From assembly GCA_028583415.1 (NCBI GenBank), contig CM053271.1, positions 89,949,534 to 90,013,533 on the forward strand: DNA of 64,000 nucleotides. The letters are read 5' to 3'. This document shows, one piece after another, positions 62,801 through 64,000 of the stretch; within the stretch, counting starts at the first letter, position 1; every line of letters begins with the position of its first letter. The DNA is from Protea cynaroides (taxonomy: Eukaryota; Streptophyta; Magnoliopsida; Proteales; Proteaceae). The notes beneath the pieces were generated by a model, which saw nothing but the letters and a program-made list of their open reading frames with translations, was not told the origin of the DNA and did not search any database. Both the position numbers and the translations under genes were made by a program.

Positions 62801-64000
62801 ACCCATGTTGAAGAAAGGGGAATAACGAAGGATCATATAAGCAAAAAGCAAAGCAGATATACACAGTAGCAAGCATAATAAAAGCATACTAGTTGTTGTC
62901 TAGTTGACCTAGTCAATTAACAAGTTACACTACCTGGCTAGTGCTTAACTTGGTGTATATATGAAAATGCATAATTGCTTGACTAGCATCTGTCCGACAC
63001 TTAACGTACATTCTTGTGGATATGGTTATCTAAAATGCCTTTACCCTTTGCTTGGTATTTATTTTACAAGGATATTGAGGGCTGATCGTACAACTAATGT
63101 TGGGACTAATGTGTAATTGAGGGCTGATCGTATTGGCATAGTCTCTGTCTCTGGGTTGTGCGGTTAATCCTAACCCCCTTTTGCTTCTTGATTAAAATCT
63201 TTATTCATTTGATCCTAGATAAAGAGTTATGTTTTCCTGTTGCCCTAGAGCAATCAATCAAATATGAGACCTGCTCCTGTGCACATGCCAAATGTGCAGG
63301 TGTTGAGATTGAAATCTACATTTGGGCATGGATTACAATCAGTACATGAATCTGAAATTGTATTAGAATGACTGGCTTGAAACTTGAAAGTTATTATCTA
63401 CATAACGGGTCTGTGGTATGTATACCTTCTAAAGGTTGGTCAAATTCTGTTTGTCGTAAAAATCTGGAAAGAGTGATGGGTTTGGAAGGAAAGATAGATT
63501 TTCCATGTTACTAATATTTATAAGGGTAGTTATCCATGTAACAAAGGAAGGAAAAATCACAAGATAAAGCCATCCATTATTAAGAAGTTTTTATTCTAAA
63601 CCATCGGTTTCCGCTCCAAGTTGGGAGAGTGCAGAATAATGTCTAGAGTACTAATACACATGCTCGGACATGTACAGGATGCATGTAAATACAGAAGGGG
63701 GTTGATCGAATTAGAATCTAATATTTGACATATAGCTAATCTAAACTATGCCCTTGCTATCCAATGGTCAGAATGGACACATCTTCTGTCCATATGGAAA
63801 AATAGATGCCTTGTGACGTTAGAAAAAATAACAGAACATTATGACAATAATAATTTTCTTATTTATAATTGTCTTTGGTAATACCATTTATTGTTTCTGT
63901 TATTCAAATTATTGTTTCTGATGTGTAGACCCCAATTGGTGCGCAAACAATACTTTTCCTGATTTCTTATTTTTGGCCACCTCACTGAATTGTAGGAGGC
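3339..64000 (+). CDS. SEC24A: Protein transport protein Sec24 (COPII cargo adaptor), 3'-incomplete gene
   Basis: Sec24 pairs with Sec23 in the inner COPII coat and binds ER export signals on cargo as vesicles leave the endoplasmic reticulum. Coding exons: 3339-4130, 17505-17735, 17898-17972, 18127-18225, 18880-18991, 21739-21866, 23705-23824, 24538-24618, 34585-34662, 34783-34875, 35367-35421, 55242-55318, and 63996 onward. All joins keep the frame and give 647 residues. Residues 1 to about 330 are a Pro/Ser/Gln-rich disordered region, as in plant Sec24A. A C4 zinc finger follows (Cys 411, 414, 433, 436). The trunk (vWA-like) domain begins near residue 480 with the motif FFFLIDVSMNAI. The stretch FVGIATFDSTIHFYNLK is typical of the family. 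A full protein is about 1030 residues, so the remaining trunk, beta-sandwich, helical and gelsolin domains lie beyond 64000. The start codon is the first ATG of the Pro-rich frame. The gene is remarkable for TE-swollen introns. The SEC24A symbol is by similarity only. Confidence 0.93.
4560..4700. mobile_element. hAT-like MITE, family A copy 1 (CCTAGGCG type)
   Basis: A 141-bp element starting CATAGTTGTTAAGG and ending CCTTTACAACAATG, flanked by a perfect 8-bp direct repeat GAACATAG (4552-4559 and 4701-4708). The interior is rich in GCCTAGGCG and CCAAGGCG motifs. It sits in an older LTR-like repeat within SEC24 intron 1. Confidence 0.85.
5794..6260 (-). repeat. Copia 3' LTR
   Basis: Homologous to 12356-12766. 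It carries an extra duplicated segment of about 45 bp around 5905-5950 and about 16 bp near 6215. It ends ATTAACA at the polypurine tract side. The outermost 30 bp expected from the other LTR are missing, yet the 5-bp CATAG flank is directly adjacent. Confidence 0.8.
6459..6645 (+). pseudogene. rrn23: Plastid 23S rRNA fragment inserted in copia RNase H
   Basis: About 187 bp read on the + strand as 23S rRNA covering the GTPase-associated centre. GAAGCAGCCA and GCGTAATAGCTCACT are the two universally conserved loops where L11 and elongation factors act. The surrounding GATAAAGGAGGTAGGGGTGC and CTTGCGCCGAAGATGAACG follow the plastid (cyanobacterial-type) form; plant mitochondrial 26S differs here. 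It lies inside the copia RNase H sequence: the copia reads ...NPIF then a HERT-like stretch up to about 6648, and resumes with KVDCHFVRD at 6455. It is a non-functional transferred fragment. Confidence 0.88.
7625..8556 (-). mobile_element. Solo LTR of a Ty3/gypsy relative
   Basis: A 932-bp insertion beginning TGGTGGCAAAG and ending GCGTCA, flanked by a 5-bp duplication GTTGG (7620-7624 and 8557-8561). It splits the copia RT between sequence for DVKNAFLYGDL and for the downstream PPGY segment. On the minus strand it begins TGACGCAGTCCAAG, close to the start TGATGCAGCCCAAG of the complete gypsy LTR at 39441, and shares the GTTGTGAGACTCAACCG stretch and the CAGTGTTCA/AACAGT region. It is therefore a solo LTR of a related family, left by recombination between two LTRs. 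Confidence 0.85.
11067..11263. mobile_element. hAT-like MITE, family B copy 1 (GAGATCTCG type)
   Basis: A 197-bp insertion in the copia gag region, flanked by TTGAAGCC and TTGAAACC (7 of 8 identical). The ends ATACTTCTAAATCTTGG and GAGATTTAAAACTTGG are inverted repeats. The interior repeats GAGATCTCG and CGAGAT. The copia gag reads through on both sides (YYSGF / YGFKALIEEL), which fixes the insertion site. Confidence 0.78.
12326..12766 (-). repeat. Copia 5' LTR
   Basis: In plus view it begins TGTAACAAAAG immediately after the primer-binding site and ends GTTAACA followed by the target-site copy CATAG. Identity with the left LTR is clearly below that of the gypsy LTR pair, so the insertion is older. 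Confidence 0.8.
15371..15530 (-). mobile_element. Au-like SINE
   Basis: On the minus strand the sequence has the layout of the plant Au SINE: GGTAAGGTTGCTCCATTGACC, a B-box-like stretch (CATGGCTTTGAATC, a decayed GGTTCGAATC), then GATAAGGCTGCGTACATCAG and CCCTCCCCAGACCC, ending at GGGTATGGCC before a T-rich tail. SINEs are tRNA-derived and moved by LINE machinery. The target-site duplication is not clear. Family assignment is from remembered consensus features. Confidence 0.75.
15632..16450 (+). pseudogene. RTE-type LINE remnant, interrupted
   Basis: 15632-15715 matches the AAGTTAGTGTAGCTGAGATG segment of the RTE copies at 30840 and 57160. 16320-16450 translates to KPKITLGEVLRKDMHGLG followed by an IHVSKP-like end, the C-terminal tail of plant RTE ORFs. 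The middle is unrelated and ends CGAAACCGAGATATTGAACTATG at 16313, whose reverse complement starts CATAGTTCAATATCTCGG. That looks like the terminus of a family C/E hAT-like element; its left end was not found. Confidence 0.55.
16451..17504. other. Right part of intron 1, nothing recognisable
   Basis: AT-rich sequence with a polyA run at about 17138-17155 and purine-rich tracts at 16915-17000. No protein domain, RNA gene or clear transposon end was seen. The last 40 bases carry the T-rich tract and acceptor of exon 2. Confidence 0.5.
17505..17735 (+). CDS. SEC24A: SEC24 exon 2 (codons 265-341)
   Basis: Acceptor TTTTAG ends at 17504; donor GTATGT is at 17736. Encodes the rest of the Pro-rich region and the conserved SKIDPNQIPRP stretch that precedes the folded core in plant Sec24. 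231 bp, phase 0 at both ends. The upstream intron is 13.4 kb. Confidence 0.92.
17898..17972 (+). CDS. SEC24A: SEC24 exon 3 (codons 342-366)
   Basis: Encodes PATSDYIVKDTGNCSPRFMR and onward to Gln, a highly conserved start of the Sec24 core. Acceptor CACAAAG, donor GTAAAC. 75 bp, phase 0. The intron before it (17736-17897) is 162 bp, lacks in-frame stops and is a multiple of three. Confidence 0.92.
18127..18225 (+). CDS. SEC24A: SEC24 exon 4 (codons 367-399)
   Basis: Acceptor TTCAACAG ends at 18126; donor GTAATA at 18226. Encodes the conserved GMQLALMVQPLALPHPSEEP segment. 99 bp, phase 0. A (CT)n tract follows in the intron at about 18244. Confidence 0.92.
18880..18991 (+). CDS. SEC24A: SEC24 exon 5 (zinc finger, codons 400-437)
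   Basis: Encodes the C4 zinc finger: CSRC at residues 411-414 and CNLC at 433-436, with YINPLMKFIDQGRRF between. Acceptor TTTTCTAG, donor GTTAGT at 18992. 112 bp; it ends one base into the Gly437 codon (phase 1). Confidence 0.93.
18992..21738. other. Intron 5, unclassified repeats
   Basis: A 2.7-kb intron without a recognisable coding sequence. It has two near-identical stretches around GCTTGGGGCTAAGACTCTG (about 20507 and 20620) and a (CT)n run at 21601-21622. Part of 20450-21550 resembles LTR-type non-coding sequence, but no termini could be fixed. Confidence 0.4.
21739..21866 (+). CDS. SEC24A: SEC24 exon 6 (codons 437-479)
   Basis: Acceptor GTCTGCAG ends at 21738; donor GTTAGT at 21867. 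Completes Gly437 and encodes FTDETPREYHCNVGPDGRRR and the ELCRGTVEFVATKEFM segment leading to the trunk domain. 128 bp. Confidence 0.93.
22263..22414. mobile_element. hAT-like MITE, family A copy 2
   Basis: 152 bp, starts CATAGTTGTCAAGG and ends CCTTGACAACTATG (14-bp perfect terminal inverted repeat). Flanked by GTATCTAT and GTATCTGT (7 of 8). The interior is dense in GCCTAGGCG-type motifs and can fold as one long imperfect hairpin. Lies in SEC24 intron 6. Confidence 0.88.
22815..23556 (-). mobile_element. tRNA-derived SINE split by a MITE
   Basis: On the minus strand 23556 to 23483 reads GGTAGCTCAGTTGGCAAGG (A-box-like), then CATGAGTTCAACTCTCC (B-box-like). The sequence continues after the family B element at 22852 as CTCTCCTTGAGGCCTAGC and ends in an AT-rich tail near 22815. 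The same tRNA-like organisation is seen at 37537. It is not a functional tRNA gene: there is no cloverleaf 3' half. Confidence 0.6.
22853..23482. mobile_element. hAT-like element, family B copy 2 (GAGATCTCG type)
   Basis: 630 bp, flanked by a perfect 8-bp duplication AAGGAGAG (22845-22852, 23483-23490). Termini CAAGGTTTAAAATCTC and (inverted) CATGGTTCAAAATCTTG match. Both subterminal regions repeat motifs such as CGAGAT, GTCTCGA and GGTCGA. The middle (GGTTGTTTGGGTTTACA and onward) is shared with the copy at 37081. No ORF of note, so non-autonomous. Confidence 0.88.
23705..23824 (+). CDS. SEC24A: SEC24 exon 7 (start of trunk domain, codons 480-519)
   Basis: Encodes VRDPMPAVFFFLIDVSMNAI and the following helix, the vWA-like fold that opens the Sec24 trunk. 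Acceptor TTTTCAG, donor GTAAGT. 120 bp, phase 0. Confidence 0.93.
24538..24618 (+). CDS. SEC24A: SEC24 exon 8 (codons 520-546)
   Basis: Encodes EGPRTFVGIATFDSTIHFYN and onward to ALQQ, a family hallmark of the trunk domain. Acceptor GCTACAG, donor GTAAGT. 81 bp, phase 0. The intron that follows is 10.0 kb. Confidence 0.93.
24785..25920 (+). pseudogene. L1-type LINE ORF2 tail remnant
   Basis: The + strand in several frames reads WKRNYIYLGDRISLIKFTSA, then SLPAYCLSDF, the end of the L1 reverse transcriptase thumb region. A degraded zf-RVT-like stretch follows, with FGKIFGGAS and FPKDIVGLIAGSIF. Many stops, so long dead. Located in SEC24 intron 8, same orientation as the gene. Confidence 0.6.
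25990..28060. repeat. Decayed GAAACC/GGTTTCG-rich repeats (family C/E type)
   Basis: Clusters at about 26020-26170, 26380-26760, 27100-27170 and 27760-27905 repeat CGAAACC, GGTCGAAA, GGTTTTGGTCGAAA and CGAAATTTCG. They resemble the subterminal arrays of the bounded C and E elements, but no paired termini or duplications could be fixed. No coding sequence is recognised. Confidence 0.4.
28061..29500. other. Intron 8 stretch, nothing recognisable
   Basis: AT-rich intronic sequence with repeated GGGTAATTTA-like phrases near 28225-28340 and a poly-G run at about 29058-29066. No domain, RNA gene or transposon end was identified. Confidence 0.4.
29566..29710 (+). repeat. 57-bp tandem repeat inside the RTE RT sequence
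   Basis: The unit AAATATGTGGACATAGTC alternates as 39-bp and 18-bp blocks (39-18-39-18-39), each encoding a copy of KYVDIVKDIYYR or its first six codons in frame. The array arose from one short RT segment. Confidence 0.9.
30141..30796. mobile_element. hAT-like element, family A copy 3
   Basis: 656 bp between CATAGTTGTCAAGGCG and CGCCTTGACAACTATG (16-bp perfect inverted repeat), flanked by CCGGCTAT and CCAGCTAT (7 of 8). Inserted in the RTE copy A, whose sequence GGCTATGATGTATG can be checked against copy B near 57110. The right 150 bp is homologous to the right end of copy 7 (58780-58934). No ORF of note. Confidence 0.9.
30958..33912. mobile_element. Long hAT-like element, family C (GAAATTTCGG type)
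   Basis: 2955 bp flanked by a perfect 8-bp duplication GTGTCAAC (30950-30957 and 33913-33920). The start CATAGATCAGAGTCTCGG and inverted end CAAGGATCGTAGTTTCGG are imperfect repeats. Subterminal GAAATTTCGG, CCGAAA and CCGAGA motifs occur on both sides. The interior contains an inverted pair near 31346-31380 and 31480-31512 (CAGAAGGAAGCCCC and partner). No transposase domain recognised. It interrupts RTE copy A, whose reading resumes on the right. Confidence 0.85.
34585..34662 (+). CDS. SEC24A: SEC24 exon 9 (codons 547-572)
   Basis: Encodes PLMFIVPDVHDVYTPLQTDV and onward. Acceptor TTTGCAG, donor GTCAGC (weaker than consensus but GT). 78 bp, phase 0. Followed by a short 120-bp intron. Confidence 0.91.
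34783..34875 (+). CDS. SEC24A: SEC24 exon 10 (codons 573-603)
   Basis: Encodes CRQHLEQLLENIPTMFQSNQ and ends FGAAIK, conserved trunk sequence. Acceptor GATTTAG, donor GTATCA. 93 bp, phase 0. A hAT-like MITE of family A sits 31 bp downstream of the donor. Confidence 0.92.
34907..35022. mobile_element. hAT-like MITE, family A copy 4
   Basis: 116 bp from CATAGTTGTCAAAGC to GCCTTGACAACTATG, with a perfect 8-bp duplication TTTAGAAC (34899-34906, 35023-35030). Lies in the 491-bp intron 10 of SEC24, only 31 bp after the exon 10 donor, and makes up about a quarter of that intron. Confidence 0.9.
35367..35421 (+). CDS. SEC24A: SEC24 exon 11 (codons 604-622, GC donor)
   Basis: Encodes AAFLAMKTTGGKLLVFQS plus the first base of the next codon. 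Acceptor TATTTCAG. The boundary that restores the family sequence is CAGTCAG|GCAAGC, a GC donor at 35422; no GT donor fits in this frame. 55 bp, phase 1. The intron it opens is 19.8 kb. Confidence 0.88.
35690..37080 (-). mobile_element. Second Ty1/copia remnant, 5'-truncated
   Basis: Minus-strand copia. The 3' LTR ends at about 35953, followed by a polypurine tract in plus view CTCCCCCTCAAGCTGG. RNase H reads HCDNQSVIKIAASPVFHERR and KHIEVDCHFV at about 36040-36180. An RT C-terminal part reads LIGTQPDISYVVSVLSQF near 36560-36620, and RT YVDDIILTGDD near 37030. It ends at a family B terminus at 37081. A family A MITE (36637-36759) and a poly-T run (36327-36355) interrupt it. The 5' half and 5' LTR were not found. 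Confidence 0.8.
36637..36759. mobile_element. hAT-like MITE, family A copy 5
   Basis: 123 bp, CATAATTGTCAAGGAGCC to ACCTTGACAACTATG. It splits the copia RT between RLVG and KLLYLIGTQ. The flanks TTGCAAC and TTGCCAAC look like a duplication with one base lost. Confidence 0.82.
37081..37532. mobile_element. hAT-like element, family B copy 3 (one end only)
   Basis: Starts CAAGGTTTTAAAACATGG directly against copia RT sequence and carries TCTCGGCGAGATCTCGCCGAG subterminal motifs (split here as TCTCGG and GAGATCTCGCCGAG). The interior after 37210 matches the interior of the 22853-23482 element. The right end and duplication (expected GTTCCGAT) were not found; a SINE follows. Confidence 0.65.
37537..37646 (+). 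mobile_element. tRNA-derived SINE with polyA tail
   Basis: Reads GGGGGATAGCTTGTTGGTAA (A-box-like), then GAAGTCATGAGCTCTACTC (B-box-like), CCTTGGGTTCACTACC and a polyA tail of about 22 bases. Same type as the split SINE near 23500. Not a functional tRNA gene. Confidence 0.6.
37647..38166. other. Unassigned sequence with a 93-codon minus-strand ORF
   Basis: The minus strand 37929-37648 is open for 93 codons and encodes a Ser/Trp/Gly-rich stretch and EPWEDYVAQSENN. I do not recognise a family. It lies beside family B and D elements, so a remnant of a transposon gene is possible but unproven. Confidence 0.25.
38167..38420. repeat. Family D type repeat (GTATCGATAC), one end
   Basis: Starts CAATGAATCAAGTATTGTGTATCGG with GATACG/CGTATC motifs, then GAACATACAAAATACAATT. 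The latter part resembles 52280-52310 and 52953-53010. The matching other end was not identified; GATACT motifs also flank the gypsy element at 39405-39435 and 44290-44470. Confidence 0.5.
38421..39440. other. Intron 11 stretch with (GA)n
   Basis: AT-rich sequence with a 42-bp GA array at 38794-38835. The right end (from about 39405) has GTATCGATACTG, a family D-like motif, which continues after the gypsy insertion at 44285. No coding sequence recognised. Confidence 0.45.
39441..40324 (+). repeat. Gypsy 5' LTR
   Basis: TGATGCAGCCCAAG to TTTGCCATCA, 884 bp. It lacks a 10-bp segment present in the 3' LTR near 43610. Contains a palindromic GTTCACGTGAAC cluster at about 39526-39565 (a CACGTG G-box core) and ATAAATAAGAGG that could be a TATA region. 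Confidence 0.92.
40327..43487 (+). pseudogene. Gypsy pol remnant: RT, RNase H, integrase, chromodomain
   Basis: One reading frame runs from the primer-site region to 43487 with three in-frame nonsense codons (TGA at 40782, TAG at 41400, TAG at 43158). Domains in order: RT with LDLWSGYHQI, FGLTNAPSTFM and the catalytic YFDDILIFS (about 41090-41112); RNase H with TTDASHSGIGGVL and YSDHEALKF; integrase with an HHCC zinc-binding region (QQCRACQLTKG), DFVLGLP, VSDRDVKF and the DD35E glutamate in GQTEVVNRS; the GPY/F segment MGPYKALKKIG; and a chromodomain with IKWEGHPRSDNTW. The chromodomain marks a chromovirus, a group that targets chromatin marks. No frameshifts were seen, only stops, consistent with recent decay. 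Confidence 0.9.
43391..44284 (+). repeat. Gypsy 3' LTR
   Basis: 894 bp, ends CCATCA followed by the target duplication CTGTA. About 98 to 99 percent identical to the 5' LTR by eye. Confidence 0.92.
44290..44480. repeat. Family D type GATACG/TATCG array
   Basis: Repeats of GTATCGAGC, GTATCGATGC and CCGATACAG around a polyA tract at 44362-44379. It is continuous with the sequence left of the gypsy element once the gypsy is removed, so the gypsy landed in a family D-like repeat. Confidence 0.6.
44481..47945. other. Possible mitochondrial-like DNA island with L1 pieces
   Basis: From about 45000 to 47940 the base composition and texture change to a more GC-balanced sequence with phrases such as GTACGTGTACGGGAAAGCTG and CAAGCGAGCAACGTAAGGC, typical in style of plant mitochondrial intergenic DNA. 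No mitochondrial gene could be named. ORFs at 45521-45874 (minus) and 47614-47908 (+) have no recognised family. L1 ORF2 pieces are embedded (listed separately). It could instead be an unclassified nuclear repeat. Confidence 0.4.
46195..46685 (+). pseudogene. L1-type LINE ORF2 fragments
   Basis: 46225-46310 reads LWRPGSRARWISVGDANTKF then FY, the segment just before the L1 RT. 46330-46445 reads RVLKDERGNLHEKDEEIAEF. After a deletion of most of the RT, 46548-46670 reads DKMLRSFLWKGTEYEKSFLL and VPKKEGGSG, the region after the RT. The order is correct for L1, with a large internal deletion and stops. Confidence 0.7.
48000..48304. repeat. Tandem duplication, about 160-bp unit
   Basis: 48000-48163 and 48164-48304 share ATTAACATATAAAT, AATTCATTTTTAAATGC and AAATCTGAAACCGT in the same order at about 85 percent identity. 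AT-rich, non-coding. Confidence 0.85.
48600..48800. repeat. Family B-like GAGATATCG repeat
   Basis: Repeats of TCTCGGCGAGATATCG, GGCGAGAAAT and GATCTCGCCGAG. Similar to the subterminal arrays of family B, but no termini or target duplication located. Confidence 0.45.
48985..50190 (-). pseudogene. Third Ty1/copia remnant (integrase to start of RT)
   Basis: On the minus strand from right to left: integrase HGVEIQFSCTHTP and MNVSKTYWGDAVLIASYMIN (about 49880-50100), the linker KLVSKDVTFFEDLSFFSP (about 49640), then the RT start DPKWKEAMDNEMGALKKHHT and GCQWVFSFK (about 49090-49250). Frames shift several times. No LTRs can be assigned to it. Confidence 0.75.
50212..51187 (+). mobile_element. Small TRIM-like LTR element
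   Basis: 50270-50510 and 50932-51180 are direct repeats sharing CCAATTAGGCTTGTTAGTTT, TTTACTTTGTCTTTAGTTTG and GATTCTCTCCATCTTCT in the same order. Immediately after the first copy is TGGTATCAAAGTAATTCC at 50532, close to a tRNA-Met primer site. The roughly 400-bp interior has no coding sequence, only trinucleotide-type repeats. This matches a terminal-repeat retrotransposon in miniature. Target duplications were not found and the 3' copy seems to lack its first bases. Confidence 0.55.
50605..50825. repeat. CTG/CTA trinucleotide tract and 39-bp minisatellite
   Basis: (TGCTAC)n at about 50610-50660, then four copies of a unit of about 39 bp containing TTCACAGTGACCTATACTGT (50666 to about 50820). 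Lies in the interior of the TRIM-like element. Confidence 0.85.
51340..51565. repeat. GAA/AGA-rich purine tract
   Basis: About 220 bp of almost pure purine on the + strand (GAAGAAAG, AGGAGAAGG and similar). The 111-codon ORF on the opposite strand is a low-complexity artefact. Flanking sequence to 52000 contains GGTTTCAACCTGGTTTCG phrases of C/E type. Confidence 0.8.
52201..54262. mobile_element. hAT-like element, family D outer copy (GTATCGATAC type)
   Basis: 2062 bp from CAATGATTAAAGTATTGCG to the inverted end CAAGGATTCTAGTATCATATC. Flanks CTATACAT and TTGTACAT agree at 6 of 8. It contains the nested copy 52311-52952. Its interior 53590-53985 is an inverted copy of the interior of family A copy 7 (about 58200-58600). 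No transposase recognised; a stretch at 53040-53380 could be coding remnant but has no family match. Confidence 0.6.
52311..52952. mobile_element. hAT-like element, family D nested copy
   Basis: 642 bp with a perfect 8-bp duplication TGCAAAAT (52303-52310, 52953-52960). Ends CAAGGAATAGAGTATCG and (inverted) CATGGTTTTAAGTATCG. Long subterminal arrays of CGTATCG/CGATACG. Highly similar, in inverted orientation, to 60621-61247. Confidence 0.9.
54263..55241. other. End of intron 11, with a C-like repeat
   Basis: 54263-54340 repeats the sequence left of the outer D element (52078-52145). Around 54480 and 54560 a stretch with GTATCCATAAAAGCTATGTG is duplicated (about 120-bp spacing). 54782-54930 has CGAGACTGAAAT and an inverted partner ending AAATTTTGAACCTTG, a C-like element without clear duplication. 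The rest is T-rich intron leading to exon 12. Confidence 0.45.
55242..55318 (+). CDS. SEC24A: SEC24 exon 12 (codons 622-647)
   Basis: Acceptor TTCCAACAG ends at 55241; donor GTATTG at 55319. Joined to exon 11 it gives FQSVLPSIGIGALSAREAEG and continues to GEK, matching the family segment that follows the trunk strand. 77 bp, ends in phase 0. Confidence 0.92.
55319..56385. other. Start of intron 12, nothing recognisable
   Basis: About 1.07 kb of AT-rich intron sequence. No protein domain, RNA gene or transposon terminus seen. Confidence 0.45.
56695..57542 (+). pseudogene. RTE-type LINE remnant, copy B
   Basis: Reads MDDFTRDIQDEVPWCMYFAD then DLVLVDKTKAEINAKLELWR (intact FADD catalytic motif), then in shifted frames a WMEWRGASGVLCDRHI-like segment, AECWAVKKYHT, RWYNHVQWRP and a TRIYVADP end with GTTGTTGTTG at about 57533. 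5'-truncated, with frameshifts. Homologous to copy A (29720-34190). Confidence 0.85.
58017..58934. mobile_element. hAT-like element, family A copy 7 (nested)
   Basis: 918 bp, CATAGTTGTCAAGGCG to CGCCTTGACAACTATG (16-bp perfect inverted repeat), with a perfect 8-bp duplication ATACCTGT (58009-58016, 58935-58942). Subterminal GCCTAGGCG arrays, especially at 58848-58890. Near 58500-58640 an internal inverted repeat flanks CTTGAATCC/GGATTCAAG. Inserted within copy 6. Confidence 0.93.
59399..59844. mobile_element. hAT-like element, family E (GGTTTCGA type)
   Basis: 446 bp, perfect 8-bp duplication GTCTTACC (59391-59398, 59845-59852). Start CATGGTTCGAGATG, inverted end CATAGTTCGTGGTTTCG. The interior repeats CGAAACC, GGTTTCGA, AAAACCTGG. 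Nested in family A copy 6. Confidence 0.87.
60621..61247. mobile_element. hAT-like element, family D copy 3
   Basis: 627 bp with a perfect 8-bp duplication ATTATATC (60613-60620, 61248-61255). Start CATGGTTTTAAGTATC, inverted end CAAGGATTAAAGTATCG. It is the reverse complement of the 52311-52952 type, including the middle region with AGTTCATGTGAACTG. Confidence 0.9.
61640..61960 (+). pseudogene. Possible L1 zf-RVT remnant
   Basis: The + strand reads IPGNIRFLVWTVGGEEFLKF then NLLVHKGVNLTGMFFLI, resembling the reverse transcriptase zinc-binding tail (zf-RVT) of plant L1 ORF2. Further weak similarity may extend to about 62500. Degraded. Confidence 0.45.
61961..63995. other. End of intron 12, nothing recognisable
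   Basis: AT-rich intron sequence. Apart from possible decayed LINE sequence up to about 62500, no domain or RNA gene was seen. CTCACTGAAT before the final TTGTAG could serve as a branch region for exon 13. Confidence 0.4.
63996..64000 (+). CDS. SEC24A: SEC24 exon 13, first five bases only
   Basis: The window ends TTGTAG|GAGGC. After GEK the family continues Glu-Ala-His-Lys. GAG GC is exactly Glu plus the first two bases of Ala, preceded by a usable AG acceptor, in phase 0. No other candidate for this exon was seen in 55319-63995. Confidence 0.6.

Overview
This is nuclear DNA from a flowering plant. It holds one protein-coding gene, on the + strand: most of a SEC24-type gene (COPII coat cargo adaptor, closest in architecture to plant SEC24A). 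The start codon is at 3339. Twelve complete coding exons (3339-55318) plus the first five bases of a thirteenth (63996-64000) encode 647 complete residues, roughly 60 percent of a normal Sec24. The missing C-terminus (rest of the trunk, beta-sandwich, helical and gelsolin domains) lies beyond the right edge. Only about 1.95 kb of the 60.7 kb gene body is coding. The rest is introns, four of them very large (13.4, 10.0, 19.8 and 8.7 kb), filled with nested transposable elements. The plant is suggested by Ty1/copia and Ty3/gypsy elements primed by initiator tRNA-Met, an Au-like SINE, RTE and L1 LINEs, a plastid 23S rRNA fragment, and the Sec24 sequence itself. Introns this long suggest a TE-rich angiosperm genome; I cannot name the species.

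Layout. 1-2760: upstream flank with an L1 ORF1 remnant, (TA)n and (GA)n arrays and an imperfect foldback. 2760-3338: presumed 5' UTR with a GTC/TTC-rich trinucleotide tract and a probable UTR intron. 3339-4130: exon 1. Intron 1 (4131-17504): old LTR-like repeats, a 7-kb Ty1/copia on the minus strand (itself interrupted by a solo LTR, a hAT-like MITE and a plastid rRNA fragment), an Au-like SINE and RTE pieces. 17505-24618: exons 2-8 with moderate introns. Intron 8 (24619-34584): an L1 tail and an RTE LINE broken by two hAT-like elements. 34585-35421: exons 9-11. Intron 11 (35422-55241) starts with a non-canonical GC donor and contains two degraded copia elements, a structurally complete but gag-less Ty3/gypsy chromovirus with perfect target-site duplications, a possible mitochondrial-like island with L1 pieces, a small TRIM-like element, and nested GATACG-rich elements. 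55242-55318: exon 12. Intron 12 holds a 4.1-kb nested hAT-like structure and more.

The most interesting non-genic signal is a set of at least five short transposon families (called A to E here). They share an 8-bp target-site duplication and termini beginning CAWRG. Each family has its own array of a nearly self-complementary CG-containing motif just inside the ends (for example CGCCTAGGCG, CGAGATCTCG, CCGAAATTTCGG, GTATCGATAC). One D copy and one A copy share the same interior sequence, which suggests modular hAT-like non-autonomous elements that may be mobilised by related transposases. No transposase gene for them is visible in the window.

All coordinates and TSDs were read by eye. Family assignments rest on recognised protein motifs and not on database searches.
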